In this document: piece by piece, positions 46,536 through 54,997 of the stretch
Layout: each line of letters begins with the position of its first letter
Position numbering within the stretch: position 1 is the stretch's first letter
DNA from: Lachnospiraceae bacterium
GTDB lineage: Bacteria; Bacillota; Clostridia; Lachnospirales; Lachnospiraceae
NCBI GenBank assembly: GCA_017935565.1
Contig: JAGBHK010000022.1
Coordinates: 156,193 to 220,192, forward strand
Reading direction: 5' to 3'
DNA: 64,000 bases
Notes under the pieces: model-generated
What the model was told of the DNA's origin: nothing
The model's input: the letters and a program-made list of their open reading frames with translations, nothing else
Databases searched by the model: none
Translations under genes and position numbers: made by a program

Positions 46536-48485
46536 TTATTTTGCGAGTAATAACATGATTTTATTACTTCTTTCAATGAATGCAGTCATAGCTTCTGGAC
46601 TTAACTGCTCATGACTCATTACAGCAAGATCATATAGCTGTGAACAGAACATAGGAACATTTTCGCTGTCCTTATGTTCCATAATATATTTTACAAGGTT
46701 GTTATTTGCATTTAATACCAATGTAAGTTTTGTAGGGAACATACTTGGATCCATTCCCATCATACCATACATTTTCATCATTTCCTGCATACGGCGACTT
46801 TCTTCGGAAAGAGTAACCATAGAGGATATATTTTCATTTTTTAACTTTTCAAGTTTGATTTCTAATGAATCATTGTTTAAAGCCTTCTTAAATGTATCAG
46901 ATAATATTTCTAAATCCTTGCTAAGCTGTTCCTTATCATCGTCTGAAGTTTCTTCCTTGAAAGTATCTGTTAAATCAGCATCGATTCTTAAGAATTTAAC
47001 ACCTTCATTTTTCTGTTCTAAATGAGTAATGAAAGGTTGGTCGATGTTATGCTTTAATACAACGGCATCAAGTCCCTCGTCCTTAAACATCTTAATATAC
47101 TGACCCTGTACAATTTCATCAGTTACGTAGAATACAGTGTTTTCATGCTTTTCCTTGTTAGCTTCAAGGCATTCAGGTAATGTAAGATACTTATTGTCGA
47201 GGTTTTTAAAGAGGATATAATCTGTCATCTTTTCACAGAATTTATCATCCTTTAAGCAACCAAATTTAATAAATGGGTTAATGTCATCCCAGTATTTCTC
47301 ATATGATTCTTTGTCTGTCTTACACATACCTGAAAGTTTATCGGCAACCTTCTTTGTAATGTAATCAGAAATCTTTTTAACAAAACCATCATTCTGTAAT
47401 GCACTTCTTGAAACATTAAGTGGTAAATCAGGACAATCGATTGTACCTTTAAGTAACATTAAGAATTCAGGAATAACTTCTTTAATATTATCTGCAATGA
47501 ATACCTGGTTGTTGTAGAGTTTAATTGTACCTTCTAAAGTATCATATTCGTTGTTAAATTTAGGGAAGTAGAGGATACCTTTTAAGTTGAATGGGTAGTC
47601 CATATTAAGGTGAATCCAGAATAATGGTTCTTTAAAGTCGTGGAACACCTTTGTATAAAATTCCTTATATTCTTCATCTGTACATTCATTTGGGTGCTTA
47701 ACCCAAAGAGGAGTAGTGTCATTTAATGCCACAGGTCTTTTAACAATTTTAGTTTTCTTTTCTTCTGGTTTTTCAGGGTCTACGATTGTTTCAACAACTG
47801 TATCTGATTCTAAAACTTCATCTTCATTAACTGTTTCGTACTGAGTTTCAGCATTAGCGTTTGTAAGATAAATTTCAGTAGGCATAAATGAACAGTACTT
47901 TGTGATTACTTCACGTGCTCTGTATTCATTTGCAAATTCTACACTGTCTTCATTTAAATAAAGTGTAATTGTAGTACCTCTTGTTGCTTTGTCGCCATCC
48001 TTCATATCAAATTCTGTACCACCGTCACATTCCCAATGAACAGGAGTAGCATCTTCTTTATATGAAAGTGTATCGATTGTAACCTTGTCTGCAACCATAA
48101 AAGCAGAGTAGAAACCAAGACCGAAGTGACCAATAATAGTATCTTCACTTGCTTTATCTTTATATTTTTCAAGGAAATCAGTAGCGCCAGAAAATGCAAT
48201 TTGATTGATGTATTCATTAACTTCATCGGCTGTCATACCGAGACCATTATCTGTAAATGTAAGAGTTTTATTCTTATCATTCACTGTAACTTCAATCTTA
48301 AATTTGTTGTCATCACTAAGCTGGTATTCACCCATAATCTCAAGTTTTTTAAGTTTCGTAATGGCATCACAACCATTAGAAATAAGTTCTCTCATAAATA
48401 TGTCGTGATCAGAATATAACCACTTTTTAATAATAGGAAAAATATTTTCACTGTTAATTGATAAACTGCCATGTGTTGTACCCAT
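46536..48485 (-). CDS. htpG: molecular chaperone HtpG (Hsp90)
   Basis: This is an ATP-dependent chaperone of 649 residues. The GHKL ATPase N-domain shows RELISNGCDAITKL, FTDNGLGMTADEV, GHFGLGFYSAFMVAD and RGTTITLYL. The middle domain has LPLNVSRSALQND. The ATG at 48485 has GGAGGT upstream; in-frame codons further upstream lie in the promoter. A perfect CIRCE sits just before the promoter. Confidence 0.96.
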   Translation of the reverse strand: MGTTHGSLSINSENIFPIIKKWLYSDHDIFMRELISNGCDAITKLKKLEIMGEYQLSDDNKFKIEVTVNDKNKTLTFTDNGLGMTADEVNEYINQIAFSGATDFLEKYKDKASEDTIIGHFGLGFYSAFMVADKVTIDTLSYKEDATPVHWECDGGTEFDMKDGDKATRGTTITLYLNEDSVEFANEYRAREVITKYCSFMPTEIYLTNANAETQYETVNEDEVLESDTVVETIVDPEKPEEKKTKIVKRPVALNDTTPLWVKHPNECTDEEYKEFYTKVFHDFKEPLFWIHLNMDYPFNLKGILYFPKFNNEYDTLEGTIKLYNNQVFIADNIKEVIPEFLMLLKGTIDCPDLPLNVSRSALQNDGFVKKISDYITKKVADKLSGMCKTDKESYEKYWDDINPFIKFGCLKDDKFCEKMTDYILFKNLDNKYLTLPECLEANKEKHENTVFYVTDEIVQGQYIKMFKDEGLDAVVLKHNIDQPFITHLEQKNEGVKFLRIDADLTDTFKEETSDDDKEQLSKDLEILSDTFKKALNNDSLEIKLEKLKNENISSMVTLSEESRRMQEMMKMYGMMGMDPSMFPTKLTLVLNANNNLVKYIMEHKDSENVPMFCSQLYDLAVMSHEQLSPEAMTAFIERSNKIMLLLAK

Positions 48486-48525
48486 GTCTATAACCTCCAA
48501 AATAAAAAATCTTTTCAATAATGGT

Positions 48526-48554
48526 ATTGTAATACTAGGTATTATAAATGTCAA
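48526..48554 (-). promoter_or_regulatory. sigma-A promoter for htpG
   Basis: On the minus strand, TTGACA (48554-48549) and TACAAT (48531-48526) are 17 bases apart, a near-consensus promoter. Confidence 0.85.
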
Positions 48555-48561
48555 GAAAAAA

Positions 48562-48588
48562 TTAGCACTCTTTTTACGAGAGTGCTAA
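48562..48588. promoter_or_regulatory. CIRCE element (HrcA operator), overlapping a terminator
   Basis: TTAGCACTC-N9-GAGTGCTAA matches the CIRCE consensus without a mismatch. It lies 7 bases upstream of the htpG -35 and covers the stop codon of the DUF5721 gene. On the minus strand the same hairpin is followed by TTTTTT, so it can also terminate that gene. Confidence 0.92.
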
Positions 48589-49053
48589 CAAGTGTTTTTC
48601 TATAGATTTATCGAAATAATTTTCTAAGGTTTTATCCATTGTAAATGTATAAAGTGAAGTGGCGCTTATGCAGTCGAGCGAATTGTTTTCATACTTGATA
48701 GTCAAATATAAGCCTTCAACATCTGCAATGTTAAGCGGCGCACCAGATTCCTTAAGAAGATTTAATGTAACCTCGTCATTCATTTTAAGAACAATCTTAA
48801 AGCTGACAGGAAGTTTTTTTCCTTTTATGATATTGTAGCAATATGGCTTTATGGTGGTCCATTGCGAAAATGTTTTTTGTGGCATTGATTCAAGTTCGTC
48901 TGATGAATAGAAGGCTTCCTTGATGCGACCGTCAATGGTAAAAGTGTTATATGTAGTGATGGTTGCTTCTTTCAAAAGAAAGTTGTCAAAATCTTCTTTA
49001 ATAAGTAGTTTTGACATAAATGTTTTTATATCTGAAATTTGGATTTTGTTCAT
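48574..49053 (-). CDS. DUF5721 family protein
   Basis: This 159-residue soluble protein, probably DUF5721, is found mainly in Lachnospiraceae and has no known function. It shows alternating strands (ATITTYNTFTIDGRIKEAF, then YLTIKYENNSLDCISATSLYT) and ends with a helix. The ATG at 49053 has AAGGA upstream. Its last codons overlap the CIRCE of htpG. Confidence 0.7.
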   Translation of the reverse strand: MNKIQISDIKTFMSKLLIKEDFDNFLLKEATITTYNTFTIDGRIKEAFYSSDELESMPQKTFSQWTTIKPYCYNIIKGKKLPVSFKIVLKMNDEVTLNLLKESGAPLNIADVEGLYLTIKYENNSLDCISATSLYTFTMDKTLENYFDKSIEKHLLALS

Positions 49054-49082
49054 TTTTATAATCCTTCCTGTGTTTGCAACTT

Positions 49083-49158
49083 TAATTCGCAATGCAGATT
49101 TTTTATATAGTGACAGATTTTTATCTGTCACTCTTTAAAATATCTAATTGCGAATTGA
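49083..49158. repeat. nested inverted repeats upstream of DUF5721
   Basis: AATTCGCAAT (near 49084) and ATTGCGAATT (near 49147) form outer arms. AGTGACAGAT and ATCTGTCACT (about 49109-49132) form an inner perfect hairpin. The structure lies between the divergent DUF5721 and nrnA-like genes. It could be an operator, a structured leader on the minus strand or a remnant palindromic repeat. Confidence 0.5.
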
Positions 49159-49176
49159 AGATTCGCAAAATACTAT

Positions 49177-49206
49177 TTGATTATCAATATAATATCATGA
49201 TATAAT
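49177..49206 (+). promoter_or_regulatory. sigma-A promoter for the DHH phosphoesterase gene
   Basis: TTGATT (49177-49182) and a perfect TATAAT (49201-49206) have an 18-base spacer. Confidence 0.6.
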
Positions 49207-49253
49207 TATAGATACAAGTGAGTTTGGAATTATTTTAAATGGAGAGATTAAGA

Positions 49254-50222
49254 ATGACAAAATTGGATGAATTAGTTGATGTAATTGGTAATCAACATGT
49301 ATATGTGCAAACACATAATTTCCCTGACCCAGATGCTATCGCTAGTGCATTTGGTCTTCAAAGATTACTAGAAATAAAGGGAATATCATCAACTATATGT
49401 TACAAGGGTAATATTGATAGAAGAAATTTAATATCAATGATAGAAAAATTAAATATTGAGGTTAAATGTGTAGATGATATAAGCGAGTTATGTGCAGAAG
49501 ATAAGGTGATTCTTATTGATTCACAAAAAGGTAATGGAAATACATATGATATCATAGGCGATGAGATTGCGTGTATTGACCATCATCCAACATTTTGTAA
49601 AATTGATTACAAATTTATGGATGTGCGACCTGAAGTAGGGGCGTGTGCATCTATAATAGCGCAGTACTTCTATGAAAATAACATACCATTAGACAAGACG
49701 ATTGCAACTGCACTGATGTATGGGATAAAGATTGATACGGCTGATATGACTAGAGGTGTGTCAAAACTTGATTTAGAAGTGTTTCAAAATCTTTATTTTG
49801 CAGCAGATATGTCACTCATTTCGCTATTTTCATCCAATGAATTACAATTAAAAGATTTGCAGGCATATTCGACGGCTATTGAGTCGATAGAGGTTGATGG
49901 GCAGATATGTTTTGCAAATACAGGAAGTAATTGTCCAGATGGCCTTATAGCAACAATTTCGGATTTTATTATGTCTCTAGAAAACATTGATTTTTCAGTA
50001 GTTTATTCGTATAACAATGGTGGCATAAAAATGTCTGTCAGAAGTAGTAAACATAGTGGATTGAATGCAGGAGAGATAGTTATGAAAGCTCTTGATGAAA
50101 TAGGGACTGGCGGCGGTCATTTTAATATGGCTGGTGGATTTGTGCCATATAATGAAGCGTTGGATATAGAAGATTTAGTAAATATATTCAAAAATAGATT
50201 TGTAGAACTTGTTAAAGTATAA
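49254..50222 (+). CDS. DHH/DHHA1 phosphoesterase (NrnA-like)
   Basis: This 322-residue DHH-superfamily protein has metal ligands H21, D25 and D27 (THNFPDPDAIAS), D109-H-H111 (IDHHP) and the DHHA1 motif GTGGGHFNMAGG. That fits NrnA-type nanoRNases or pAp/cyclic-dinucleotide phosphodiesterases. Without flanking sensor domains it is unlike GdpP. With two c-di-GMP enzymes in the window, degradation of linear dinucleotides (pGpG) is plausible. The ATG at 49254 has GGAGAGA upstream. Confidence 0.88.
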   Translation: MTKLDELVDVIGNQHVYVQTHNFPDPDAIASAFGLQRLLEIKGISSTICYKGNIDRRNLISMIEKLNIEVKCVDDISELCAEDKVILIDSQKGNGNTYDIIGDEIACIDHHPTFCKIDYKFMDVRPEVGACASIIAQYFYENNIPLDKTIATALMYGIKIDTADMTRGVSKLDLEVFQNLYFAADMSLISLFSSNELQLKDLQAYSTAIESIEVDGQICFANTGSNCPDGLIATISDFIMSLENIDFSVVYSYNNGGIKMSVRSSKHSGLNAGEIVMKALDEIGTGGGHFNMAGGFVPYNEALDIEDLVNIFKNRFVELVKV

Positions 50223-50224
50223 AA

Positions 50225-50258
50225 AAACCGTGTAGACCTTTTGGTTTACACGGTTTTA
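50225..50258. terminator. bidirectional terminator, nrnA-like gene and tRNA-Thr
   Basis: AAACCGTGTAGACC pairs with GGTTTACACGGTTT around TTTT, with T runs on both strands. It serves the plus-strand gene and, on the minus strand, the tRNA. Confidence 0.85.
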
Positions 50259-50329
50259 AGCTTCCAATCGGAATCGAACCGACAACTGGACATTACGAGT
50301 GACCTGTTTTACCGTTGAACTATGGAAGC
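50258..50329 (-). tRNA. tRNA-Thr (anticodon CGT)
   Basis: On the minus strand, GCTTCCA and TGGAAGC form the acceptor stem. GGTTCGATTCC gives the T arm and loop, and the anticodon loop CTCGTAA places CGT at positions 34-36, reading ACG. The anticodon stem has one U-U mismatch. CCA is not encoded. Confidence 0.9.
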
Positions 50330-50350
50330 CTGTGCATTTGCACATAGAAT

Positions 50351-50379
50351 ATAATAGGGGAAAACGAGGGTGTTGTCAA
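50351..50379 (-). promoter_or_regulatory. sigma-A promoter for tRNA-Thr
   Basis: On the minus strand, TTGACA (50379-50374) and TATTAT (50356-50351) are 17 bases apart. The expected start is about 15 bases before the tRNA. Confidence 0.85.
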
Positions 50380-50443
50380 GTTGTATTTCGAAAGGTGAGA
50401 GCGACATTTTGCGTAGCATTTATCAAAAAAATAAAAAAAACGC

Positions 50444-50471
50444 TTGCATTTTATTTTTTGTATGATATAAT
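50444..50471 (+). promoter_or_regulatory. sigma-A promoter for asd
   Basis: TTGCAT (50444-50449) and a perfect TATAAT (50466-50471) have a 16-base spacer. Confidence 0.72.
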
Positions 50472-50478
50472 ATGCAAA

Positions 50479-50548
50479 GTGTGACGGACAAATGTTCGCA
50501 ACAGACGAACATAAAACATCGCATAATAATATAAAGTACATATCACAC
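50479..50548 (+). promoter_or_regulatory. structured leader of asd, function unknown
   Basis: The leader of about 120 bases can close GTGTGA (50479-50484) with TCACAC (50543-50548). Inside, TGTTCG (50493-50498) pairs with CGAACA (50506-50511) around CAACAGA. No terminator follows and it is too short for a lysine riboswitch. It may be regulatory or only a stable 5' end. Confidence 0.4.
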
Positions 50549-50600
50549 AAATGATAAGTGCTTCATAAAATGAAAATGGAAAAAAGATTGGAGATTTATT

Positions 50601-51686
50601 ATGAGTCAGAAATTAAGAGTTGGTATCTTAGGCGCTACAGGTATGGTAGGTCAGAGATTTATTTCATTATTGGAGAATCATCCTTGGTTCGAGGTTGTTA
50701 CAGTTGCAGCTAGCCCTCGTTCAGCAGGTAAAACATATGAAGAAGCAGTTGGTGACAGATGGAAAATGCAGACACCAATGCCAGAAGCAGTTAAGAAGTT
50801 AGTTGTTATGAATGTTAATGAAGTTGAAGAAGTTGCAGCTTCAGTTGATTTTGTATTCAGTGCAGTTGATATGACAAAGGACGAAATCAAGGCTATCGAA
50901 GAAGCTTACGCTAAGACAGAAACACCAGTTGTTTCAAACAACAGTGCGCATAGATGGACACCAGATGTTCCTATGGTAGTTCCAGAAATCAATCCAGAAC
51001 ATTATGAAGTAATCAAGTTCCAGAAGGAAAGACTTGGTACAAAGAGAGGTTTCGTGGCAGTTAAGCCTAACTGTTCAATCCAGAGCTATGCTCCAGTGCT
51101 TACAGCTTGGAAGGAATTCGAGCCAGTAGAAGTTGTTGCTACAACATATCAGGCTATTTCAGGTGCTGGTAAGACATTTAAAGATTGGCCAGAAATGGTT
51201 GAAAATATTATTCCATACATCGGTGGCGAAGAAGAAAAGAGTGAACAGGAACCACTTAGACTTTGGGGTAAGATTGAAGATGGCGTTATCAAGAAGGCAG
51301 AAGGTCCTGTTATTACAACACAGTGTATCAGAGTACCAGTTCTTGACGGACATACAGCAGCTGTATTTGTTAAGTTTAACAAGAAACCAACTAAGGAACA
51401 GCTTATTGAGAAGTTACTTGCATTCAAGGGACTTCCACAGGAATTAGAACTTCCAAGCGCACCAAAGCAGTTCATCCAGTACCTTGAAGAAGACAATCGT
51501 CCACAGGTTAAGTTAGATGTTAACTTTGAAAATGGTATGGGTGTATCAGTTGGTCGTCTTAGAGAAGACTCTGTATATGACTACAAGTTTGTAGGTTTAT
51601 CACACAATACATTACGTGGTGCTGCAGGTGGTGCTTTATTATCAGCTGAGTTACTTAAAGCTCTTGGATATATTGAAGCAAAATAG
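50601..51686 (+). CDS. asd: aspartate-semialdehyde dehydrogenase
   Basis: Asd reduces aspartyl phosphate to aspartate semialdehyde for lysine, threonine and methionine, and diaminopimelate for the wall. The 361-residue protein has the NADP loop GATGMVGQRF, the catalytic C158 in KPNCSIQSY, and RVPVLDGHTAAVFVKF. Length and motifs fit the archaeal/yeast-like branch common in Clostridia. Codon use is strongly biased, suggesting high expression. It has its own promoter and terminator. Confidence 0.95.
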   Translation: MSQKLRVGILGATGMVGQRFISLLENHPWFEVVTVAASPRSAGKTYEEAVGDRWKMQTPMPEAVKKLVVMNVNEVEEVAASVDFVFSAVDMTKDEIKAIEEAYAKTETPVVSNNSAHRWTPDVPMVVPEINPEHYEVIKFQKERLGTKRGFVAVKPNCSIQSYAPVLTAWKEFEPVEVVATTYQAISGAGKTFKDWPEMVENIIPYIGGEEEKSEQEPLRLWGKIEDGVIKKAEGPVITTQCIRVPVLDGHTAAVFVKFNKKPTKEQLIEKLLAFKGLPQELELPSAPKQFIQYLEEDNRPQVKLDVNFENGMGVSVGRLREDSVYDYKFVGLSHNTLRGAAGGALLSAELLKALGYIEAK

Positions 51687-51727
51687 TTGAAAAATAAATA
51701 TTTATATTATATACTAATATAAATGCG

Positions 51728-51760
51728 AAGGGCTTGTCGCTTTAGCGATGAGCCTTTTCT
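51728..51760 (+). terminator. intrinsic terminator after asd
   Basis: AAGGGCTTGTCGC pairs with GCGATGAGCCTTTT across TTTA. Confidence 0.8.
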
Positions 51761-51787
51761 ATGCTATTTAAGAAAGAGAGTTTATTT

Positions 51788-53341
51788 ATGATACTTAATG
51801 TTGAAAATTTAACACATGGTTTCGGCGATAGAGCCATATTTGATAATGTTTCATTTAGACTTTTAAAAGGTGAACACATCGGACTTATCGGTGCCAATGG
51901 TGAAGGTAAGTCTACATTTATGAATATTGTTACAGGAAAACTTATGCCTGATGAGGGTAAGGTTGAATGGAATAAAAATGTAAGAGTTGGATATTTAGAC
52001 CAGCATGCAGTACTTACGAAAGGTATGACTATTAGAGATGTTTTAAAGGACGCTTTCAAGTATTTATTTGAACTTGAAGAAAAAATGAATGAAATTTGTG
52101 ATAAGTTAGGTGAGGCTTCAGATGATGAGATGACTCTTATGATGGAGGAACTTGGTACAATTCAGGATATCCTTACAAATAATGACTTCTATGTTATTGA
52201 TTCAAAGATTGAAGAAGTATCTAGAGCACTAGGAATTCTTGAACTGGGTCTTGATAAGGATGTAACTGAGTGTAGTGGTGGTCAGAGAACAAAGATTTTG
52301 TTGTGTAAGCTTTTGCTTGAAAAACCAGAAATCTTGCTTCTTGACGAGCCTACAAACTATTTAGATGCAAACCATATTGAATGGTTGAAGCGTTATTTAC
52401 AGGAATATGAGAATGCATTTATATTGATTTCTCATGATATTCCTTTCTTGAATAGTGTTGTAAATATTATTTACCATATGGAAAATCAGGAACTTAACAG
52501 ATATGTAGGTGATTATGATAAGTTCCAGGAGGTTTACGCGGTTAAGAAAGCTCAGCTTGAAGCTGCATATAATCGTCAGCAGCAGGAAATTGCTGATTTA
52601 AAGGATTTTGTTGCTAGAAATAAGGCAAGAGTTTCTACTAGAAATATGGCGATGTCCAGACAAAAGAAGCTTGATAAGATGGATGTTATTGAACTTGCAA
52701 AGGAAAAGCCAAAGCCAGAGTTTAACTTTAGAGAGGCAAGAGCGGCAGGTAAGGTTATTTTTGAGACAACAGACCTTGTTATTGGATACGACAAGAATGC
52801 GCCATTGTCAAAGCCTATTAATCTTCGTATGGAGAGGGGCGAGAAAATTGCTATTGTTGGTACAAATGGTATTGGAAAGAGTACGCTTTTAAAGAGCTTA
52901 CTTGGAATTATTAATCCTATTTCCGGTAAAGCTATTTTAGGTGACTACTTATATAAGGGATATTTTGAGCAGGAAATGGAACCGAAGAGCAATACTTGTA
53001 TAGAAGAAATATGGGAAGAATTTCCGTCATTTACACAGTATGAGGTTCGTTCGGCATTGGCTAAATGTGGTCTTACAACAAAGCACATTGAAAGTCAGGT
53101 AAGAGTACTTAGCGGTGGTGAGCAGGCAAAGGTAAGACTTTGTAAACTTATTAATAATGAAACAAATGTGCTTATCCTCGACGAGCCTACAAACCACTTA
53201 GATGTAGATGCAAAAGACGAGTTAAAGAGGGCATTAAAAGAGTATAAGGGAGCAATTCTTTTGGTATGTCATGAGCCGGAGTTTTATGAGGGATTAGTTG
53301 ATAAGGTGTGGAATTTAGAAGAATATTCATTATTATCTTAA
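51788..53341 (+). CDS. ABC-F family ATPase
   Basis: This 517-residue protein has two ATP-binding domains on one chain and no membrane segment, the ABC-F layout. Walker A motifs are GANGEGKST (about 35-43) and GTNGIGKST (about 357-365). Signature motifs are ECSGGQRTK and VLSGGEQAK, and Walker B motifs are LLLDEPTNYLD and LILDEPTNHLD. The linker (about residues 240-310) is charged and helical, as in the P-site tRNA interaction motif. Members act on the ribosome as translation factors, some giving antibiotic protection. This one looks like a housekeeping YkpA/EttA-like type. I place the start at ATG 51788; an ATG at 51761 lies against the terminator. Confidence 0.9.
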   Translation: MILNVENLTHGFGDRAIFDNVSFRLLKGEHIGLIGANGEGKSTFMNIVTGKLMPDEGKVEWNKNVRVGYLDQHAVLTKGMTIRDVLKDAFKYLFELEEKMNEICDKLGEASDDEMTLMMEELGTIQDILTNNDFYVIDSKIEEVSRALGILELGLDKDVTECSGGQRTKILLCKLLLEKPEILLLDEPTNYLDANHIEWLKRYLQEYENAFILISHDIPFLNSVVNIIYHMENQELNRYVGDYDKFQEVYAVKKAQLEAAYNRQQQEIADLKDFVARNKARVSTRNMAMSRQKKLDKMDVIELAKEKPKPEFNFREARAAGKVIFETTDLVIGYDKNAPLSKPINLRMERGEKIAIVGTNGIGKSTLLKSLLGIINPISGKAILGDYLYKGYFEQEMEPKSNTCIEEIWEEFPSFTQYEVRSALAKCGLTTKHIESQVRVLSGGEQAKVRLCKLINNETNVLILDEPTNHLDVDAKDELKRALKEYKGAILLVCHEPEFYEGLVDKVWNLEEYSLLS

Positions 53342-53357
53342 AAGAGAGGTACGAAAG

Positions 53358-54878
53358 ATGGGATTAGAAGCAGTTGAGGTTGGTTGGCTTTCTATATTGC
53401 CACCAATTATCGCTATTGTGTTGGCGTTAATTACAAAAGAGGTTTTTTCATCTCTATTAGCAGGTATAGTATCAGGAATGATAATATACAGTTTAAAAAC
53501 AAGTCAGGATATTACTGTGGCGGTAAGATATGTGTTTGATATGATGTCTGCACAGATTTCAAGCCATAGTTATATGATTTTGTTTTTAGCATTGTTAGGG
53601 TCAGTTGTTGTAGTTGTTACTAAAGCTGGAGGTTCAAGAGCCTATGGACAGTGGGCTACAACCAAATTGAAAAGTCCGTTAAGTGCAAAACTTGCTACAA
53701 TGATACTTGGAATTGTTATTTTTATAGATGATTATTTTAATTGTCTTACAGTAGGTACAGTTATGCGTCCTATTACAGATAAGTATAAAATTGCCAGAGA
53801 AAAATTGGCGTACATAATTGATGCTACAGCGGCACCGATATGTATCATTGCACCTATTTCAAGCTGGGCAGTTGCCGTGTCTTCCGAAATAGAAGGTGCA
53901 AGTGGATTAAATGTATTTGTTAAAACTATTCCTTATAATTTATATGCTATGCTGACAATTATTATGGTTCTTGTGATTTGTCTTACAAATTTTGATTTTG
54001 GACCGATGAAAAAGGCAGTTGAAGAAGCGAAAAATAAGAGTTTTGATGATGAAGAAAAAGAAGATGAAAATACAAATATTAAGTTACCTAATAAAGGTAA
54101 AGTATTTGATTTGATTATTCCAATATTAGCTCTTATTATCGGCTCCATAGTTGGAATGGCTTATGTTGGTGGATTTTTTAGCGAAGGCGTACCATTTACG
54201 GAGGCTATTGGTGCTGATTCTACCGCAGGTTTAACGCTTGGCGCTTTTGCGGCACTTATGACTGCGTTTGTGCTTTATATTCCTAGAAAACTTATGTCAT
54301 TCAAAGAATTTATGGAAGGAACAACAGAGGGAGTCAAATATATGGTGTCCGCTATAATGATTCTGGTGTTCGCATGGACATTAAGTGGAGTATGTAAGGA
54401 AATGTTAAGTACAGGACCTTTTGTAAGTTCGATTGTAACAAATTCGAAAATTTCATTTGCAATATTACCTGCTATTATATTTGTAGTTGCTGCATTTTTA
54501 TCATTTTCAATGGGAACAGCATGGGGAACTTTTGGTATTTTGATTCCTATAGTTGTGCCGATTTGTAAGGCGGATGGCGGGGATCCATACCTTGTAATAT
54601 CGTTAGCTGCAACTCTTGCGGGTTCAGTATATGGTGATCATTGTTCTCCAATTTCGGATACAACAATTCTTTCATCAACGGGTGCAAGATGTGAGCATAT
54701 CCGTCATGTAGAGACACAGATACCTTATGCTACATTGGTGGCGGTAATTTGCTTTATTGGATACTTAATTGGCGGTATAACACTTAATCCATGGATAACA
54801 CTTGTAGCATCAATGATTATTTTACTTGCTGCGTTGTCAGTAATTAATATGGTTCAGAAAAAAAATAAAAAATCTTAA
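53358..54878 (+). CDS. NhaC-family Na+/H+ antiporter
   Basis: This 506-residue membrane protein has about 11-12 segments. Family motifs include FIDDYFNCLTVGTVMRPITD and AWGTFGILIPIVVPI. GSVYGDHCSPISDTTILSST is the strongly conserved NhaC C-terminal motif. It probably exchanges sodium for protons, although some relatives carry malate or lysine. An acidic cytoplasmic loop lies at about residues 220-240. It is 16 bases after the ABC-F gene, so both may be cotranscribed. Confidence 0.87.
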   Translation: MGLEAVEVGWLSILPPIIAIVLALITKEVFSSLLAGIVSGMIIYSLKTSQDITVAVRYVFDMMSAQISSHSYMILFLALLGSVVVVVTKAGGSRAYGQWATTKLKSPLSAKLATMILGIVIFIDDYFNCLTVGTVMRPITDKYKIAREKLAYIIDATAAPICIIAPISSWAVAVSSEIEGASGLNVFVKTIPYNLYAMLTIIMVLVICLTNFDFGPMKKAVEEAKNKSFDDEEKEDENTNIKLPNKGKVFDLIIPILALIIGSIVGMAYVGGFFSEGVPFTEAIGADSTAGLTLGAFAALMTAFVLYIPRKLMSFKEFMEGTTEGVKYMVSAIMILVFAWTLSGVCKEMLSTGPFVSSIVTNSKISFAILPAIIFVVAAFLSFSMGTAWGTFGILIPIVVPICKADGGDPYLVISLAATLAGSVYGDHCSPISDTTILSSTGARCEHIRHVETQIPYATLVAVICFIGYLIGGITLNPWITLVASMIILLAALSVINMVQKKNKKS

Positions 54879-54885
54879 GGATATT

Positions 54886-54918
54886 AAAATAGAGTTTGCG
54901 AAGCAAACTCTATTTTAA
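54886..54918 (+). terminator. hairpin terminator after the antiporter gene
   Basis: AAAATAGAGTTTGC, GAA, GCAAACTCTATTTT: a perfect 14-base stem ending in T residues. Confidence 0.82.
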
Positions 54919-54923
54919 TTTCG

Positions 54924-54952
54924 TTGCTTAAATTTAGTGTGTGTGATATAAT
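54924..54952 (+). promoter_or_regulatory. promoter for the GGDEF-EAL-LamG gene
   Basis: TTGCTT (54924-54929) and TATAAT (54947-54952) are 17 bases apart. Confidence 0.6.
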
Positions 54953-54997
54953 TACATTAGTTTTAATTTGTGATTACATATAGGAATGGTGATAAAT

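Noticed and set aside
49793-49987. Small minus-strand frames inside plus-strand genes
   Set aside because: This and many similar frames lack start signals and overlap well-supported genes completely.
50472-50600. Lysine riboswitch or T-box before asd
   Set aside because: The leader is too short, has no T-box sequence and no terminator, and lacks the multi-stem layout of the lysine aptamer.
51788-53341. ABC-F protein as an antibiotic resistance gene
   Set aside because: Motifs show only the ABC-F family. Context is housekeeping and nothing in the sequence points to a resistance subtype.
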